Positions 8,996-17,358 of a stretch of DNA of 32,112 nt are shown piece after piece. Location: assembly GCA_024280485.1 (NCBI GenBank), contig JAJRQB010000130.1:1-32112 (forward strand), read 5' to 3'. How positions within the stretch are numbered: position 1 is the first letter of the stretch; every line of letters starts with the position of its first letter. The DNA comes from Deltaproteobacteria bacterium. GTDB lineage: Bacteria; Desulfobacterota; Desulfuromonadia; Desulfuromonadales; Geopsychrobacteraceae. Both the position numbers and the translations under genes were made by a program. The notes below the pieces were generated by a model. It had not been told where the DNA came from, searched no databases, and saw nothing but the letters and a program-made list of their open reading frames with translations.

Positions 8996-10108
8996 TCAGC
9001 CGAATAGTTCTTTTACTTTGTCGAAAAACCCCTTACCGAGCGGGTGGATATCTTCACCACTAACGGCGGCGAATTTTTCAAGAAGCTCGCGCTGGCGTGC
9101 ATCAAGTTTTGTTGGGACCTCGACACGTAGAATAACCATTTGATCGCCACGTCCATAGCCTTGAAGTGAGACGATCCCTTTACCGGACAGCTTGTATGTT
9201 TTGCCACTCTGGGTGCCGGTCGGTACTTTGAGGGTGACCTTCCCCTCGAGTGTCGGGACCTCAATCTCACAGCCGAGGGCCGCCTGTACGAAAGATATCG
9301 GCACCTCACAGATGACATCCTGTCCTTCACGTTCAAAGATAGGATGGGCCTCTACCGTGATGACAACATAGAGATCGCCGGGGGGGGCTCCCTGACTTCC
9401 AGATTCACCTTCGCGGCTGAGTTTAAGCCGAGTGTCGGTCTCAACGCCAGCGGGAATTTTTAAGGACAGATTACGTTTCTTTTTGATCAGACCTGAACCA
9501 TGACAATCGGGGCAGGGATTAGCAATAATCTTACCTTCGCCACGACAGTCCGGACAGGGCCTTGTCATCGTGAAAAACCCCTGTTGGAAGCGAACTTGGC
9601 CAGCCCCGCGGCAGGTGTTACAAGATTGAATCTCGGTCCCTTTACGGGCACCCGAGCCGTCGCAGCTTTCACAGGCCTGTTTGCGCGGCAGTTGCAGAGT
9701 TTTTTCTGCACCAAAGGCAGCATCTTCAAAAGAGATTGTCAGGTTGTAACGCAGGTCATCACCACGGCGACCACGGCTGCCACGTTGGGTGCCACCGCCG
9801 AAGACATCACCAAATATATCCCCGAAGATGTCCTCGAAGGGAGAACCACCAGAATTGAAACCACCGCTTGAAAATCCACCACCATTCATGCCAGCGTGAC
9901 CATACTGGTCATAGGTTGCACGTTTCTGGCCGTCGGAGAGGACAGTGTAGGCTTCGCTCAGTTCCTTAAATTTATCTTCAGCTACTTTATCCCCTGGATT
10001 TTTGTCAGGGTGAAATTTTATCGCCAGACGACGATAGGCCTTCTTGATCTCGGTGTCACTCGCATTGCGGTTGACGTTGAGTATTTCGTAATAATCACGT
10101 TTAGACAA
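8996..10108 (-). CDS. dnaJ: Chaperone protein DnaJ
   Basis: This is an about 370-residue class-I Hsp40. It has an N-terminal J domain with HPD at 33-35 ([10 protein letters not shown]), a Gly/Phe-rich linker ([16 protein letters not shown]) and four zinc-finger motifs ([32 protein letters not shown]). The C-terminal substrate-binding and dimerisation domains follow. It stimulates DnaK ATP hydrolysis and delivers clients. Two in-frame TTG starts are possible: 10112-10114 and 10106-10108. I prefer the second because it gives the canonical [14 protein letters not shown] lies 10 nt upstream of it and 4 nt upstream of the other. It follows dnaK with a hairpin in the gap. It is part of the CIRCE-controlled operon. 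Confidence 0.96.
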   Translation of the reverse strand: MSKRDYYEILNVNRNASDTEIKKAYRRLAIKFHPDKNPGDKVAEDKFKELSEAYTVLSDGQKRATYDQYGHAGMNGGGFSSGGFNSGGSPFEDIFGDIFGDVFGGGTQRGSRGRRGDDLRYNLTISFEDAAFGAEKTLQLPRKQACESCDGSGARKGTEIQSCNTCRGAGQVRFQQGFFTMTRPCPDCRGEGKIIANPCPDCHGSGLIKKKRNLSLKIPAGVETDTRLKLSREGESGSQGAPPGDLYVVITVEAHPIFEREGQDVICEVPISFVQAALGCEIEVPTLEGKVTLKVPTGTQSGKTYKLSGKGIVSLQGYGRGDQMVILRVEVPTKLDARQRELLEKFAAVSGEDIHPLGKGFFDKVKELFG

Positions 10109-10126
10109 AATCAATGATTCCTATAG

Positions 10127-10154
10127 CAGTCCGGCAGCAGATGCTGCCGGACTG
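10127..10154 (-). repeat. Strong hairpin between dnaK and dnaJ
   Basis: CAGTCCGGCAGCA (10127-10139) is the perfect complement of 10142-10154, a 13-bp GC-rich stem; breathing at the tip gives a 6-nt loop. There is no T-run on the coding (minus) strand, so it is not a standard terminator. It could act as an mRNA processing or stability element that lowers dnaJ relative to dnaK, or be a repetitive extragenic palindrome. Confidence 0.75.
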
Positions 10155-10211
10155 GTTAATACTTATAAGTAGCCTTGTGAGCGAAGCTAATTAAATACGT
10201 GCACTGTGCAA

Positions 10212-12101
10212 TTATTTTTTATCGTCGGCAACGTCTTCAAATTCAGCATCGACTACGCCGTCATCACTCTTTGAATCAGCTCCACCGTCATCGGCTTGAG
10301 AATCGGCATACATGCTTTCAGCCAGCTTGTGCGATGCCTGAGCCAAGGCTTCAGATTTCTGCTGAATAATCGCAGAGTCCTCATCCTCCATGGCCGTCTT
10401 CAGCTCAGCCAAGGCCGCTTCGATATTCCCTTTGGTTTCGCTGTCGATCTTCTCGCTGTGTTCCTTGAGGGATTTTTCAGTGGTGTAGATCAGGCCGTCA
10501 GCCTGGTTGCGGGCCTCAATCAGTTCACGTTTTTTCTGATCATCAACGGCATGGGCTTCGGCTTCAGTCACCATGCGATCGATCTCTTCCTGAGAGAGGC
10601 CGCTCGAGGCGGTTATCTGGATCGATTGCTCCTTGCCGGGGCCCAGATCTTTGGCGGAGACATGGAGAATTCCGTTGGCATCGATATCGAAAGTGACTTC
10701 GATCTGTGGCACGCCACGCGGTGCTGCCGGAAGACCAACCAGTTCAAAGTTACCGATGGTCTTATTGTCGACCGACATTTCGCGTTCGCCCTGCAGAACA
10801 TGCACGGAGACGGCGGGCTGATTGTCGGCAGCGGTCGAAAAGACCTGACTCTTTTTACACGGGACAGTGGTGTTTTTTTCGATCAGCTTGGTCATGATGC
10901 CACCGAGGGTCTCGATGCCGAGTGACAGCGGCGTGACATCAAGCAGCAGTACGTCCTTGACTTCCCCGGTGAGAACCCCGCCCTGGATAGCAGCACCGAT
11001 GGCAACGACCTCATCTGGATTAACTCCTTTGCTCGGGTCTTTACCGAAGATCTCTTTGACCTTCTGTTGCACGATCGGCATACGTGACATGCCGCCGACC
11101 AGCAGGACTTCATTGACATCGCTGGCCGAGAGGCCGGCATCCTTGATCGCCATGCGGCAGGGAGCAATGAGTTTTTCGATCAGATCAGAGCAGATGCTTT
11201 CCAGCTTGGCGCGGGAAAGTTTGATGTTGAGGTGTTTCGGGCCGGTCTGATCGGCCGTGATAAACGGCAGATTGATGTCGGTCTCCATCGACGAGGAGAG
11301 TTCAATTTTGGCCTTCTCCGCCCCCTCTTTCAGGCGCTGTAGAGCCATTTTATCACCGCGCAGATTGATCCCTTGATCCTTTTTGAATTCGTCAGCGATG
11401 TAATCGATGATCCGCTGATCGAAGTCTTCACCGCCCAGGAAGGTATCGCCGTTGGTCGATTTGACCTCGAATACACCGTCACCGAGTTCCAGAATCGAAA
11501 TATCGAAGGTACCACCACCCAGGTCAAAGACCGCGATGGTCATCTCTTCTTTTTTATCAAGACCGTAAGCCAGTGCGGCGGCAGTCGGCTCGTTGATGAT
11601 CCGCTGGATATTCAGGCCAGAGATCTTGCCAGCATCCTTGGTTGCTTGACGTTGTGAGTCGTTGAAATAGGCCGGTACGGTGATCACTGCGTCAGTGACC
11701 TCTTCACCGAGGTAATCTTCAGCGGTCTGCTTCATCTTTTGCAGAATCATCGCCGAGATTTCTTGTGGGCTGTACTTCTTGTCGCGAGCCTCGACCCAGG
11801 CATCACCATTGTCAGCTTTGATAATTGTGAATGGGCTGTTCTCCTGGTCTTTTTTGACCTGATCGGTGTCGTACTTGCGACCGATCAAGCGTTTGATCGC
11901 AAACAGGGTGTTCTCCGGGTTGGTAACAGCTTGACGCTTGGCTTGTTGGCCGACCAACCGCTCACCGCTTTCTGAGATGGCGACCATTGAAGGGGTCGTA
12001 CGCGCACCTTCCGAGTTGGCGATAACAACCGGCTCGCCCCCCTCCATAACCGACACACACGAGTTGGTAGTGCCGAGATCAATTCCGATAACTTTAGCCA
12101 T
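10212..12101 (-). CDS. dnaK: Chaperone protein DnaK (Hsp70)
   Basis: This 629-residue Hsp70 folds and refolds proteins with DnaJ and GrpE. The ATPase domain starts [18 protein letters not shown] (phosphate-1 loop) and continues with [16 protein letters not shown] and [14 protein letters not shown]. The substrate-binding domain contains [17 protein letters not shown] and the linker motif DVLLLD. The C-terminal tail is acidic and ends in EDVADDKK, resembling the EEVD-like bacterial tail. The ATG at 12099-12101 has AGGAGA 7 nt upstream. It is 61 bp after grpE and 97 bp before dnaJ. Expression should follow HrcA/CIRCE control from the promoter in front of hrcA; no second CIRCE was seen before dnaK. 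Confidence 0.99.
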   Translation of the reverse strand: MAKVIGIDLGTTNSCVSVMEGGEPVVIANSEGARTTPSMVAISESGERLVGQQAKRQAVTNPENTLFAIKRLIGRKYDTDQVKKDQENSPFTIIKADNGDAWVEARDKKYSPQEISAMILQKMKQTAEDYLGEEVTDAVITVPAYFNDSQRQATKDAGKISGLNIQRIINEPTAAALAYGLDKKEEMTIAVFDLGGGTFDISILELGDGVFEVKSTNGDTFLGGEDFDQRIIDYIADEFKKDQGINLRGDKMALQRLKEGAEKAKIELSSSMETDINLPFITADQTGPKHLNIKLSRAKLESICSDLIEKLIAPCRMAIKDAGLSASDVNEVLLVGGMSRMPIVQQKVKEIFGKDPSKGVNPDEVVAIGAAIQGGVLTGEVKDVLLLDVTPLSLGIETLGGIMTKLIEKNTTVPCKKSQVFSTAADNQPAVSVHVLQGEREMSVDNKTIGNFELVGLPAAPRGVPQIEVTFDIDANGILHVSAKDLGPGKEQSIQITASSGLSQEEIDRMVTEAEAHAVDDQKKRELIEARNQADGLIYTTEKSLKEHSEKIDSETKGNIEAALAELKTAMEDEDSAIIQQKSEALAQASHKLAESMYADSQADDGGADSKSDDGVVDAEFEDVADDKK

Positions 12102-12162
12102 GATTCTTCTCCTTTAAGTTTTTTCGGGCCCTGAGGCCTGTTTTTCTTATGGGTTGTCCCTG

Positions 12163-12828
12163 TTATTCGCCATTCTCTTCAGTAGGCGCAGGAGTGTCGT
12201 TGTCTTCAGTGACAGGTTGCGGTGCTTTGGCTATCATGACCATCGCCGGACGTAACAAACGGCTATTCAGCAAGTAGCCCTTTTGTAATTCGTTGGCAAC
12301 GTGGTTGACTGGGAATTCAACGGTTTCCAGTTGGCCGACAGCTTGGTGGTGGGCCGGGTCGAACAATGTACCCAGCGACGAAATCGGTTCGACCCCGAAT
12401 TTTTGTATTACGGTACTGAACTGGGAGAGGGTCATCTCCACCCCTTCCAGCAGCCCGGCGCCATCCTCTTGAGATGACGCATGTTCAATTGCTCGTTCAA
12501 GGTTGTCGATGACTGGCAATACCTCTCGCAGAATATTTTCATTGCCGTACTTTGCGATATCTTCTTTCTCGCGCTGAGTCCGTTTACGCAAGTTATCCAT
12601 CTCTGCTAAAGAGCGAAGATAAAGTTCCTGTTTATTACGAGCCTCTTCCTGTGCAGCCTCTAGCTCTTCCGCGAGGTTATCCGTTTCGGTAGCTTCCTCT
12701 GAGAATGCTTCCTGTAAATCTGCAGGAATCTCAATCTCTGGCCCGAGATTGCTGGTTGCTGCTTCAATTTCAGCAAGCTCTGCCAAAGTCAGTTCTTCTT
12801 TAACGTTCTCTTTTTTCTTTTTAGCCAC
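12163..12828 (-). CDS. grpE: GrpE nucleotide-exchange factor
   Basis: This 221-residue protein is the ADP/ATP exchange factor for DnaK. It has a long charged N-terminal coiled coil (residues about 30-100, rich in E, A and K) and the conserved core YLRSLAEMDNLRKRTQREK, followed by ENILREVLPVIDNLERAIEHA. The C-terminal beta domain includes FDPAHHQAVGQ and VANELQKGYLLNSRLLRPAMVMIAKA-type residues. The start is GTG at 12826-12828, giving MAKKKKENVKEEL, with AGGAG about 10 nt upstream. It lies 18 bp after hrcA. The N-terminal extension is somewhat longer than in E. coli GrpE but common in the delta-proteobacteria. Confidence 0.97.
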   Translation of the reverse strand: MAKKKKENVKEELTLAELAEIEAATSNLGPEIEIPADLQEAFSEEATETDNLAEELEAAQEEARNKQELYLRSLAEMDNLRKRTQREKEDIAKYGNENILREVLPVIDNLERAIEHASSQEDGAGLLEGVEMTLSQFSTVIQKFGVEPISSLGTLFDPAHHQAVGQLETVEFPVNHVANELQKGYLLNSRLLRPAMVMIAKAPQPVTEDNDTPAPTEENGE

Positions 12829-12846
12829 CTTCTGTGAGCTCCTTTT

Positions 12847-13884
12847 TCAAGATTCTCGATCGAGAAGTCGGCCAACAAGACTGGCCGTAAAATCGACAAT
12901 CGGGATAACTTGCGAATAATTCATGCGAACTGGTCCGATGACGCCGAGAGTCCCGACAGCACCATTGTTGCCTGAAAAGGGGGAGGTTATCAGGCTACAG
13001 CCTTCAATTTTAGAATCTGTTGACTGACTGCCAATGAAGATCTGCACTCCACTGGCCGATTGACTTCTGTCGAGGAGTTCGATCAGCTGTTGTTTGCTCT
13101 CCAGGGTTCGCATGATCTTCATCATCGAATCATGTGAGGTGAAATCAGACTGTTCGAGCATGCGAGAGGTGCCAGCAACATAGATCTGTTCGGAAACATC
13201 TCCTTGCAGCGCTTTGTCAGATAGCTCAAAGGCTTGCTTCTGTAATTTACTCAGACGGGTTTTTTCCTCGCGCAGCTCGACTGCGATCCGCTCGCGAACC
13301 TGAGTAATGGTCATCCCCGGCAGTCGGTGATTCAGGTAGTTGGTGATCGATTCGAGTTCGCGTTGACTGAAGTCAATCCCCGGCTCTATGACCTTGTTCT
13401 GCACCAGACCTGATTCAGATACAAAAATTACCAGCAGGCGGCCCTGCGAGAGGCGAACAAATTCGATTTGGCGAAAAATTGTCGAGTTGAAACGCGGCGC
13501 CATGACCAGACCGGTATAGCTCGAGATGCCGGAGAGCAGGTTGCCGACCTCCTGCATGATATCTTCCATGTTCTTGCCGGCAAAGCGAGAATCATCTTCA
13601 ATGTTGTTGCGGAATTCCTCTGACAGGTCGCGCACCTGCAATAGTGATTCAACATAGTATTGGTAGCCCTTGTCGGTCGGAATCCGGCCGGCAGAGGTGT
13701 GTGGTGAAGCGAGAAAGCCCATATCTTCAAGGTCGGCCATCACATTGCGCACCGTGGCCGGAGATAGGTCGAACGCGTGCCGTTTGGTGATAGCTCGGCT
13801 ACCGATTGGTTCAGCAGTTTGAATATAATCCTCGACAATTGCTTCAAGGATGTTCTGACTACGCTCGTTTAATGGTTCGCCCAT
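12847..13884 (-). CDS. hrcA: Heat-inducible transcription repressor HrcA
   Basis: This 345-residue repressor binds CIRCE and shuts the operon off until GroEL availability falls on heat stress. The N-terminal winged helix (LNERSQNILEAIVEDYIQTAEPIGSRAI, then LSPATVRNVMADLEDMGFL and HTSAGRIPTDKGYQYYV) is diagnostic; the GAF-like core and the ending GTLGVIGPVRMNYSQVIPIVDFTA are also typical. The ATG at 13882-13884 has only a weak ribosome-binding site (ACGAG), which may keep repressor levels low. It is the first gene after the CIRCE/promoter and is followed by grpE. Control is autoregulatory. Confidence 0.98.
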   Translation of the reverse strand: MGEPLNERSQNILEAIVEDYIQTAEPIGSRAITKRHAFDLSPATVRNVMADLEDMGFLASPHTSAGRIPTDKGYQYYVESLLQVRDLSEEFRNNIEDDSRFAGKNMEDIMQEVGNLLSGISSYTGLVMAPRFNSTIFRQIEFVRLSQGRLLVIFVSESGLVQNKVIEPGIDFSQRELESITNYLNHRLPGMTITQVRERIAVELREEKTRLSKLQKQAFELSDKALQGDVSEQIYVAGTSRMLEQSDFTSHDSMMKIMRTLESKQQLIELLDRSQSASGVQIFIGSQSTDSKIEGCSLITSPFSGNNGAVGTLGVIGPVRMNYSQVIPIVDFTASLVGRLLDRES

Positions 13885-13921
13885 CTCGTGATTACTCGCC
13901 TAAAAGAAGCTTAAAACAACA

Positions 13922-13948
13922 TTAGCACTCAACGCGAGTGAGTGCTAA
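13922..13948 (-). promoter_or_regulatory. CIRCE operator (HrcA binding site)
   Basis: TTAGCACTC (13922-13930) and GAGTGCTAA (13940-13948) form a perfect 9-9-9 CIRCE inverted repeat with a 9-bp spacer. It overlaps the predicted transcription start of the hrcA promoter, so bound HrcA should block initiation. Confidence 0.98.
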
Positions 13949-13951
13949 TGG

Positions 13952-13980
13952 AAGGTACCAACCGCTCCAAATTTTGTCAA
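13952..13980 (-). promoter_or_regulatory. Sigma-70 promoter of hrcA-grpE-dnaK-dnaJ
   Basis: On the minus strand TTGACA (13980-13975) and TACCTT (13957-13952) are spaced by exactly 17 bp. The -35 is perfect and the -10 keeps the important T, A and final T. The predicted start falls inside CIRCE, near 13945. The -35 lies just 21 bp from the end of hemW. Confidence 0.8.
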
Positions 13981-14001
13981 GCCGATATACATGGCTTATG
14001 A

Positions 14002-15144
14002 CTACAGAAAATGACTGATTAGATGATCGTAGAGCAGCCAACTCTCAACCGTAAAGAAATAGCGATCATCCTTCTGTTGCAGATGCGAGCGCAGATGATC
14101 GAGAGCCTGTGGGAATGCCTCTTCGAGTGAGGCACCAAATTTCTGCTTAAAGACCGCTCGATTAATGCCATCACTGGTTCGTAAAGCAAGGTAGAGAGTT
14201 TCGGCCATCGCTTGATGCAGGTCGAACTCTTCCAAGAGTCCCGCCGGGTTTTGTCTGGCATTGAGTTGTTGTTGATAGTGTTTCAGGTTTGTTGTTATGG
14301 CGGTGCGTTTGCCGTGCGCCCTGGCATCAAACCCGTGGGCTCCAGCACCAGCGGCGAGACAGGTTTTACGCTGCCAGTATGCTTGGTTATGGAGGCAGCG
14401 GGAGTCCGGCCGAGCAAAGTTTGAAATTTCGTAATGCTCATAACCTGCATCGGTAAGAAGACGATTTAGTAGCAGGTAGCTTTTGGCATAGAATTCTTCA
14501 TCGACTTCTGAGATTTGACCGGCTTTAATCATTCTTTCAAGAGGTGTCTCTGCTTCGATAGAGAGACCGTAAATTCCAACATGATCTGGTGAAAGCTCAA
14601 GCAGTTGTTCTACGTCCTGTTCGAGATCGGCGGTCTTCTGTCCTGGCAGGGCAAAGATCAGGTCGACGGAAATGTTCGAGAAGCCGATATTGCGTGCCAG
14701 CGTGAAGGCTTGCTTTGCGACCTCAGCGGTATGCTTGCGCCCGAGAAGCCGCAGGGTCTGATCGTCGAAACTTTGGATGCCGAGGGAGAGTCGATTGATA
14801 CCCGCAGCCAGATAGCCCTCGAGGCAGCTGACAGTCAACGTGGCGGGGTTGGCTTCGAGAGAGATTTCGGCGGTTGCGCTGACCGGGAAGAGATTACGGC
14901 ATTCGTCTAGAATATCGATGATCTGAGTGGGAGAAAGCAGTGAGGGGGTGCCACCGCCAAAGAAGATGGTTTCAATCTCTGGCGTCTGCTCTTCGGCAAT
15001 TATCTTCAGGTTGCGCTGCAACTGCAGATGCCAGCTTGCCAGCTGATCTCCCACTGGTGGGGCCGAGAAGAAATCACAATAGTGACACTTCTGGCTGCAA
15101 AAAGGAGTGTGCAGGTAGAGGCCAGCCGTTTGCTCCTCTTTCAT
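14002..15144 (-). CDS. hemW: Radical SAM heme chaperone HemW
   Basis: This 380-residue radical SAM protein starts with GLYLHTPFCSQKCHYCDF, in which C16, C20 and C23 bind the [4Fe-4S] cluster. The HemW form CHYCDF, without the extra Cys of HemN, argues for a heme chaperone rather than a true oxygen-independent coproporphyrinogen oxidase. The motifs TIFFGGGTPSLL, LEANPATL and RLSLGIQSFDD follow, and the HemN-type C-terminal domain is present. It starts 9 bp after the last antiporter subunit and ends just upstream of the hrcA promoter, an order seen in many bacteria that pair hemW with hrcA. Its ribosome-binding site is poor, suggesting coupling to the upstream gene. Older annotations would call it HemN-like. 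Confidence 0.93.
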   Translation of the reverse strand: MKEEQTAGLYLHTPFCSQKCHYCDFFSAPPVGDQLASWHLQLQRNLKIIAEEQTPEIETIFFGGGTPSLLSPTQIIDILDECRNLFPVSATAEISLEANPATLTVSCLEGYLAAGINRLSLGIQSFDDQTLRLLGRKHTAEVAKQAFTLARNIGFSNISVDLIFALPGQKTADLEQDVEQLLELSPDHVGIYGLSIEAETPLERMIKAGQISEVDEEFYAKSYLLLNRLLTDAGYEHYEISNFARPDSRCLHNQAYWQRKTCLAAGAGAHGFDARAHGKRTAITTNLKHYQQQLNARQNPAGLLEEFDLHQAMAETLYLALRTSDGINRAVFKQKFGASLEEAFPQALDHLRSHLQQKDDRYFFTVESWLLYDHLISHFL

Positions 15145-15153
15145 ACTGTAGGC

Positions 15154-16923
15154 TCAGAGCAGAAAGTAGAAGAGTGACATGATCCCGAGGGCAATAATTG
15201 CCAGGATGACGCCGATGCCGATTGGATACGCAGAGAATTGCGTGCGATGATCCGCTTCTGCCAGTCGTCTGGCCAGATGCTCATCATCCCCGGATGCTTC
15301 TGCCAGCAAGCGAGCCCCATGTTTTTGTACTGATGCGGCAGGGTCTTTAGCAAAATGTGCCAGTGCTTTTGGCAACTCCTGCATGAAGATCCGATCACCG
15401 AAGGAATTGATTCCATTGAAAACTTTATCGCAACCGTTAATAAACAGACGTCCACCCATGCGATAGAACCAGTCGGTGTCAAGTGAAATGGTTCTGGTTC
15501 GCTTGAGCAGCGGCAACAGCATGAAAAAGGCCAGCGCCGAGAACATCAACAGCTGAAACTGGTTGAGGGTATGCTCAAAGGTGTAGGCATGGAAATCAAC
15601 CGGGTACGGCAGAAGATCATAGAGTGGCTGAGGATAAACTCCGATGAAGATGCAGATAAAGGAGAGAAATGCCATCGCCAGCAACATGTGTTTTGGTGGT
15701 TCTCCCGGTCGCAGACCGTTGTCCTTGGCAAAGAAGACAAAGTAGGGGAATTTGATCCCTGCGTGCAGAAAAACTCCGGCAGACGCGATCTCAAGAATCA
15801 GCCAAACCCAGAAATATCCTTCATGTACCCCGGCTTCAATGATCATCGGTTTGGTGGTATAGCCGGAGAGGAAAGGAAAGCTGGAGATTGCCAGCGCGCC
15901 AATCGTGCCGAAGATCATCGTCAACGGCATGGTTTTATAGAGTCCACCAAGATCGGTGCATTTACTCTTGCCAGTCAGGTAGAGTACCGAACCGGCACTC
16001 ATCCACAGGAGGGCCTTATAGATAATATGCGCAAAGGCGTGGGCCATCGCGCCGTTGAGCGCCATCGCGGTACCGATGCCGATTCCACAGATCATGAAAC
16101 CGACCTGGTTCATAATCGAGTAGGCAAGAATGCGGCGCATATCATTTTCCAGAATCGCGTAGATAATTCCGTAGATCGCCATAAAACAGCCGACGACAAT
16201 AAGAATTTCCCAACCAGCAAAACCACGAATCAGAGTGTAAACCGCAGTCTTAGTCGTGTAAGCGGTCATGATGACGCCACCGGTAACGGTCGCTTCGGGG
16301 TAGGCGTCGGCGAGCCAGGCTGAAATCGGCGGGGCGGCGGCATTAATCAGAAAGCCGATCAGAATTAAGTAGGTTGGCAGACCCTGCAAGGTAAAACCGT
16401 CAAATGCAACCGAGCCGGTTGCGTTGATCTGCAGCAGAATTCCCGCCAGCAGAGTTAGTCCACCGAAAATGTGCACCATCACGTAACGGAAGGCTGCAGC
16501 GTAGGAGCGTTCTGTCCTGCGAGCAAGGATCAGGAAGGTCGAAGTGATCGCCATCACCTCCCAGAACAGGTAGAGAGAGATCAGGTCGCTGGCAAAGACT
16601 GCACCGAGGGCCGCACCGATATAAGCGAGTGATGCGGTGTGTTCATAGCGGGTTTTCAGATGTTGGGCGAATAAAAAGCAGGCGAAGGCATTGATGGTGA
16701 AAACATAACCGAATATCTTGCTCAGTTTGTCGACTCGCAGCAGGTTCAGATCAAAATCGAACATTTGATAGCTGAGGTAGGTGCCGGGCTCAAGCTGGGT
16801 AATAATCAAAAAGGCAGCAGCCGGTACCAGCAGGATCAGAATTCGCCGCCCGAGTAACGGCAGAACCCAGAGCAGCAGAGCCCCGATGAAGAACAGTAGC
16901 GAGGGGTGCAGGCTAGCGATCAT
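15154..16923 (-). CDS. Third MrpD/NuoL-like antiporter subunit, lacking the TM7 lysine
   Basis: This 589-residue polytopic membrane protein belongs to the proton-translocating NuoL/M/N-MrpA/D family. It carries the TM5 glutamate (E122, in LYLFWEVMAITS) and a lysine in TM8 (K225, in YTTKTAVY). The TM7 motif, usually K..xxPxHxWLP, reads LINAAAPPISAWL here: N194 replaces the lysine and S201 the histidine. The N for K change is, as far as I recall, usual in a subgroup that also shows PDAYPEATVTG; the S is less usual. The last ~150 residues contain further membrane helices and an amphipathic region. It overlaps the small upstream gene by 11 bp and is the last antiporter gene, 9 bp before hemW. It probably conducts protons or acts as a structural module of the Mrp complex. 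Confidence 0.88.
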   Translation of the reverse strand: MIASLHPSLLFFIGALLLWVLPLLGRRILILLVPAAAFLIITQLEPGTYLSYQMFDFDLNLLRVDKLSKIFGYVFTINAFACFLFAQHLKTRYEHTASLAYIGAALGAVFASDLISLYLFWEVMAITSTFLILARRTERSYAAAFRYVMVHIFGGLTLLAGILLQINATGSVAFDGFTLQGLPTYLILIGFLINAAAPPISAWLADAYPEATVTGGVIMTAYTTKTAVYTLIRGFAGWEILIVVGCFMAIYGIIYAILENDMRRILAYSIMNQVGFMICGIGIGTAMALNGAMAHAFAHIIYKALLWMSAGSVLYLTGKSKCTDLGGLYKTMPLTMIFGTIGALAISSFPFLSGYTTKPMIIEAGVHEGYFWVWLILEIASAGVFLHAGIKFPYFVFFAKDNGLRPGEPPKHMLLAMAFLSFICIFIGVYPQPLYDLLPYPVDFHAYTFEHTLNQFQLLMFSALAFFMLLPLLKRTRTISLDTDWFYRMGGRLFINGCDKVFNGINSFGDRIFMQELPKALAHFAKDPAASVQKHGARLLAEASGDDEHLARRLAEADHRTQFSAYPIGIGVILAIIALGIMSLFYFLL

Positions 16924-17179
16924 AGTAATCCTCTTTTTTCTTTAAAACAAAGCCGAGCAGTTTGGAGATCAGAATAATCACGACACAAGAGATGAAACCG
17001 AACAGGGCGTAAAATCCAGGGATAGCCTCAATGGAAGAAAAGAGGGTGTGCTTATGGATGAAAAAGTCGGGCAGCACCAGCAGTGCCAGCAGAATATAGA
17101 AACCTATTCTCAGCCGTTTGATGTTCTGTGGATGATCGAACCAGGTCCAGACTTCCGGTTTTTTTTCTTCAGGTTTCAT
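16913..17179 (-). CDS. Small two-helix membrane protein in the antiporter operon
   Basis: This 88-residue protein has a charged cytoplasmic N-terminus (MKPEEKKPEVWTWFDHP) and two predicted transmembrane helices (about residues 24-42 and 58-78), and ends in KKKEDYYDR. I do not recognise a named family. It overlaps the next antiporter subunit by 11 bp, which indicates translational coupling. It is separated from the previous subunit by the palindromic repeat at 17197-17356. Its position suggests an accessory subunit of the Mrp-like complex; this is inference only. Confidence 0.75.
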   Translation of the reverse strand: MKPEEKKPEVWTWFDHPQNIKRLRIGFYILLALLVLPDFFIHKHTLFSSIEAIPGFYALFGFISCVVIILISKLLGFVLKKKEDYYDR

Positions 17180-17196
17180 AACTTACCTCGATATGG

Positions 17197-17356
17197 TATC
17201 CGTCGGACTTCCCATGAGCAGGCTGCAAATTCGGCTGTTTGACTCGGATTTACAGCTCATTTTCGGCCCATAGCTATGGCTATGAACTCTCAAATGAGCC
17301 AAAAGCCGACCTCAAACTTACAAATTTTCGCTACTGCCCGGAAAGTCGGACAGACA
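17197..17356. repeat. Imperfect ~160-bp palindromic element inside the antiporter operon
   Basis: The two halves are imperfect inverted copies. The outer arms TATCCGTCGGACTTCC (17197-17212) and 17340-17356 match at 13 of 17 positions; inner arms GCTCATTT (17255-17262) and AAATGAGC (17292-17299) are perfect; the centre is the palindrome CCATAGCTATGG (17268-17279). It fills the only long gap in the operon and has no coding potential I trust. It looks like a MITE or REP-type element. It may fold in the mRNA and affect downstream expression. Confidence 0.6.
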
Positions 17357-17358
17357 CC

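Noticed and set aside
10296-10925. Long plus-strand frame opposite dnaK
   Set aside because: Antisense shadow of a strongly conserved gene; no start signals.
15571-16323. 250-codon plus-strand frame opposite the third antiporter subunit
   Set aside because: Composition reflects the reverse complement of membrane-helix codons; no ribosome-binding site and no recognised family.
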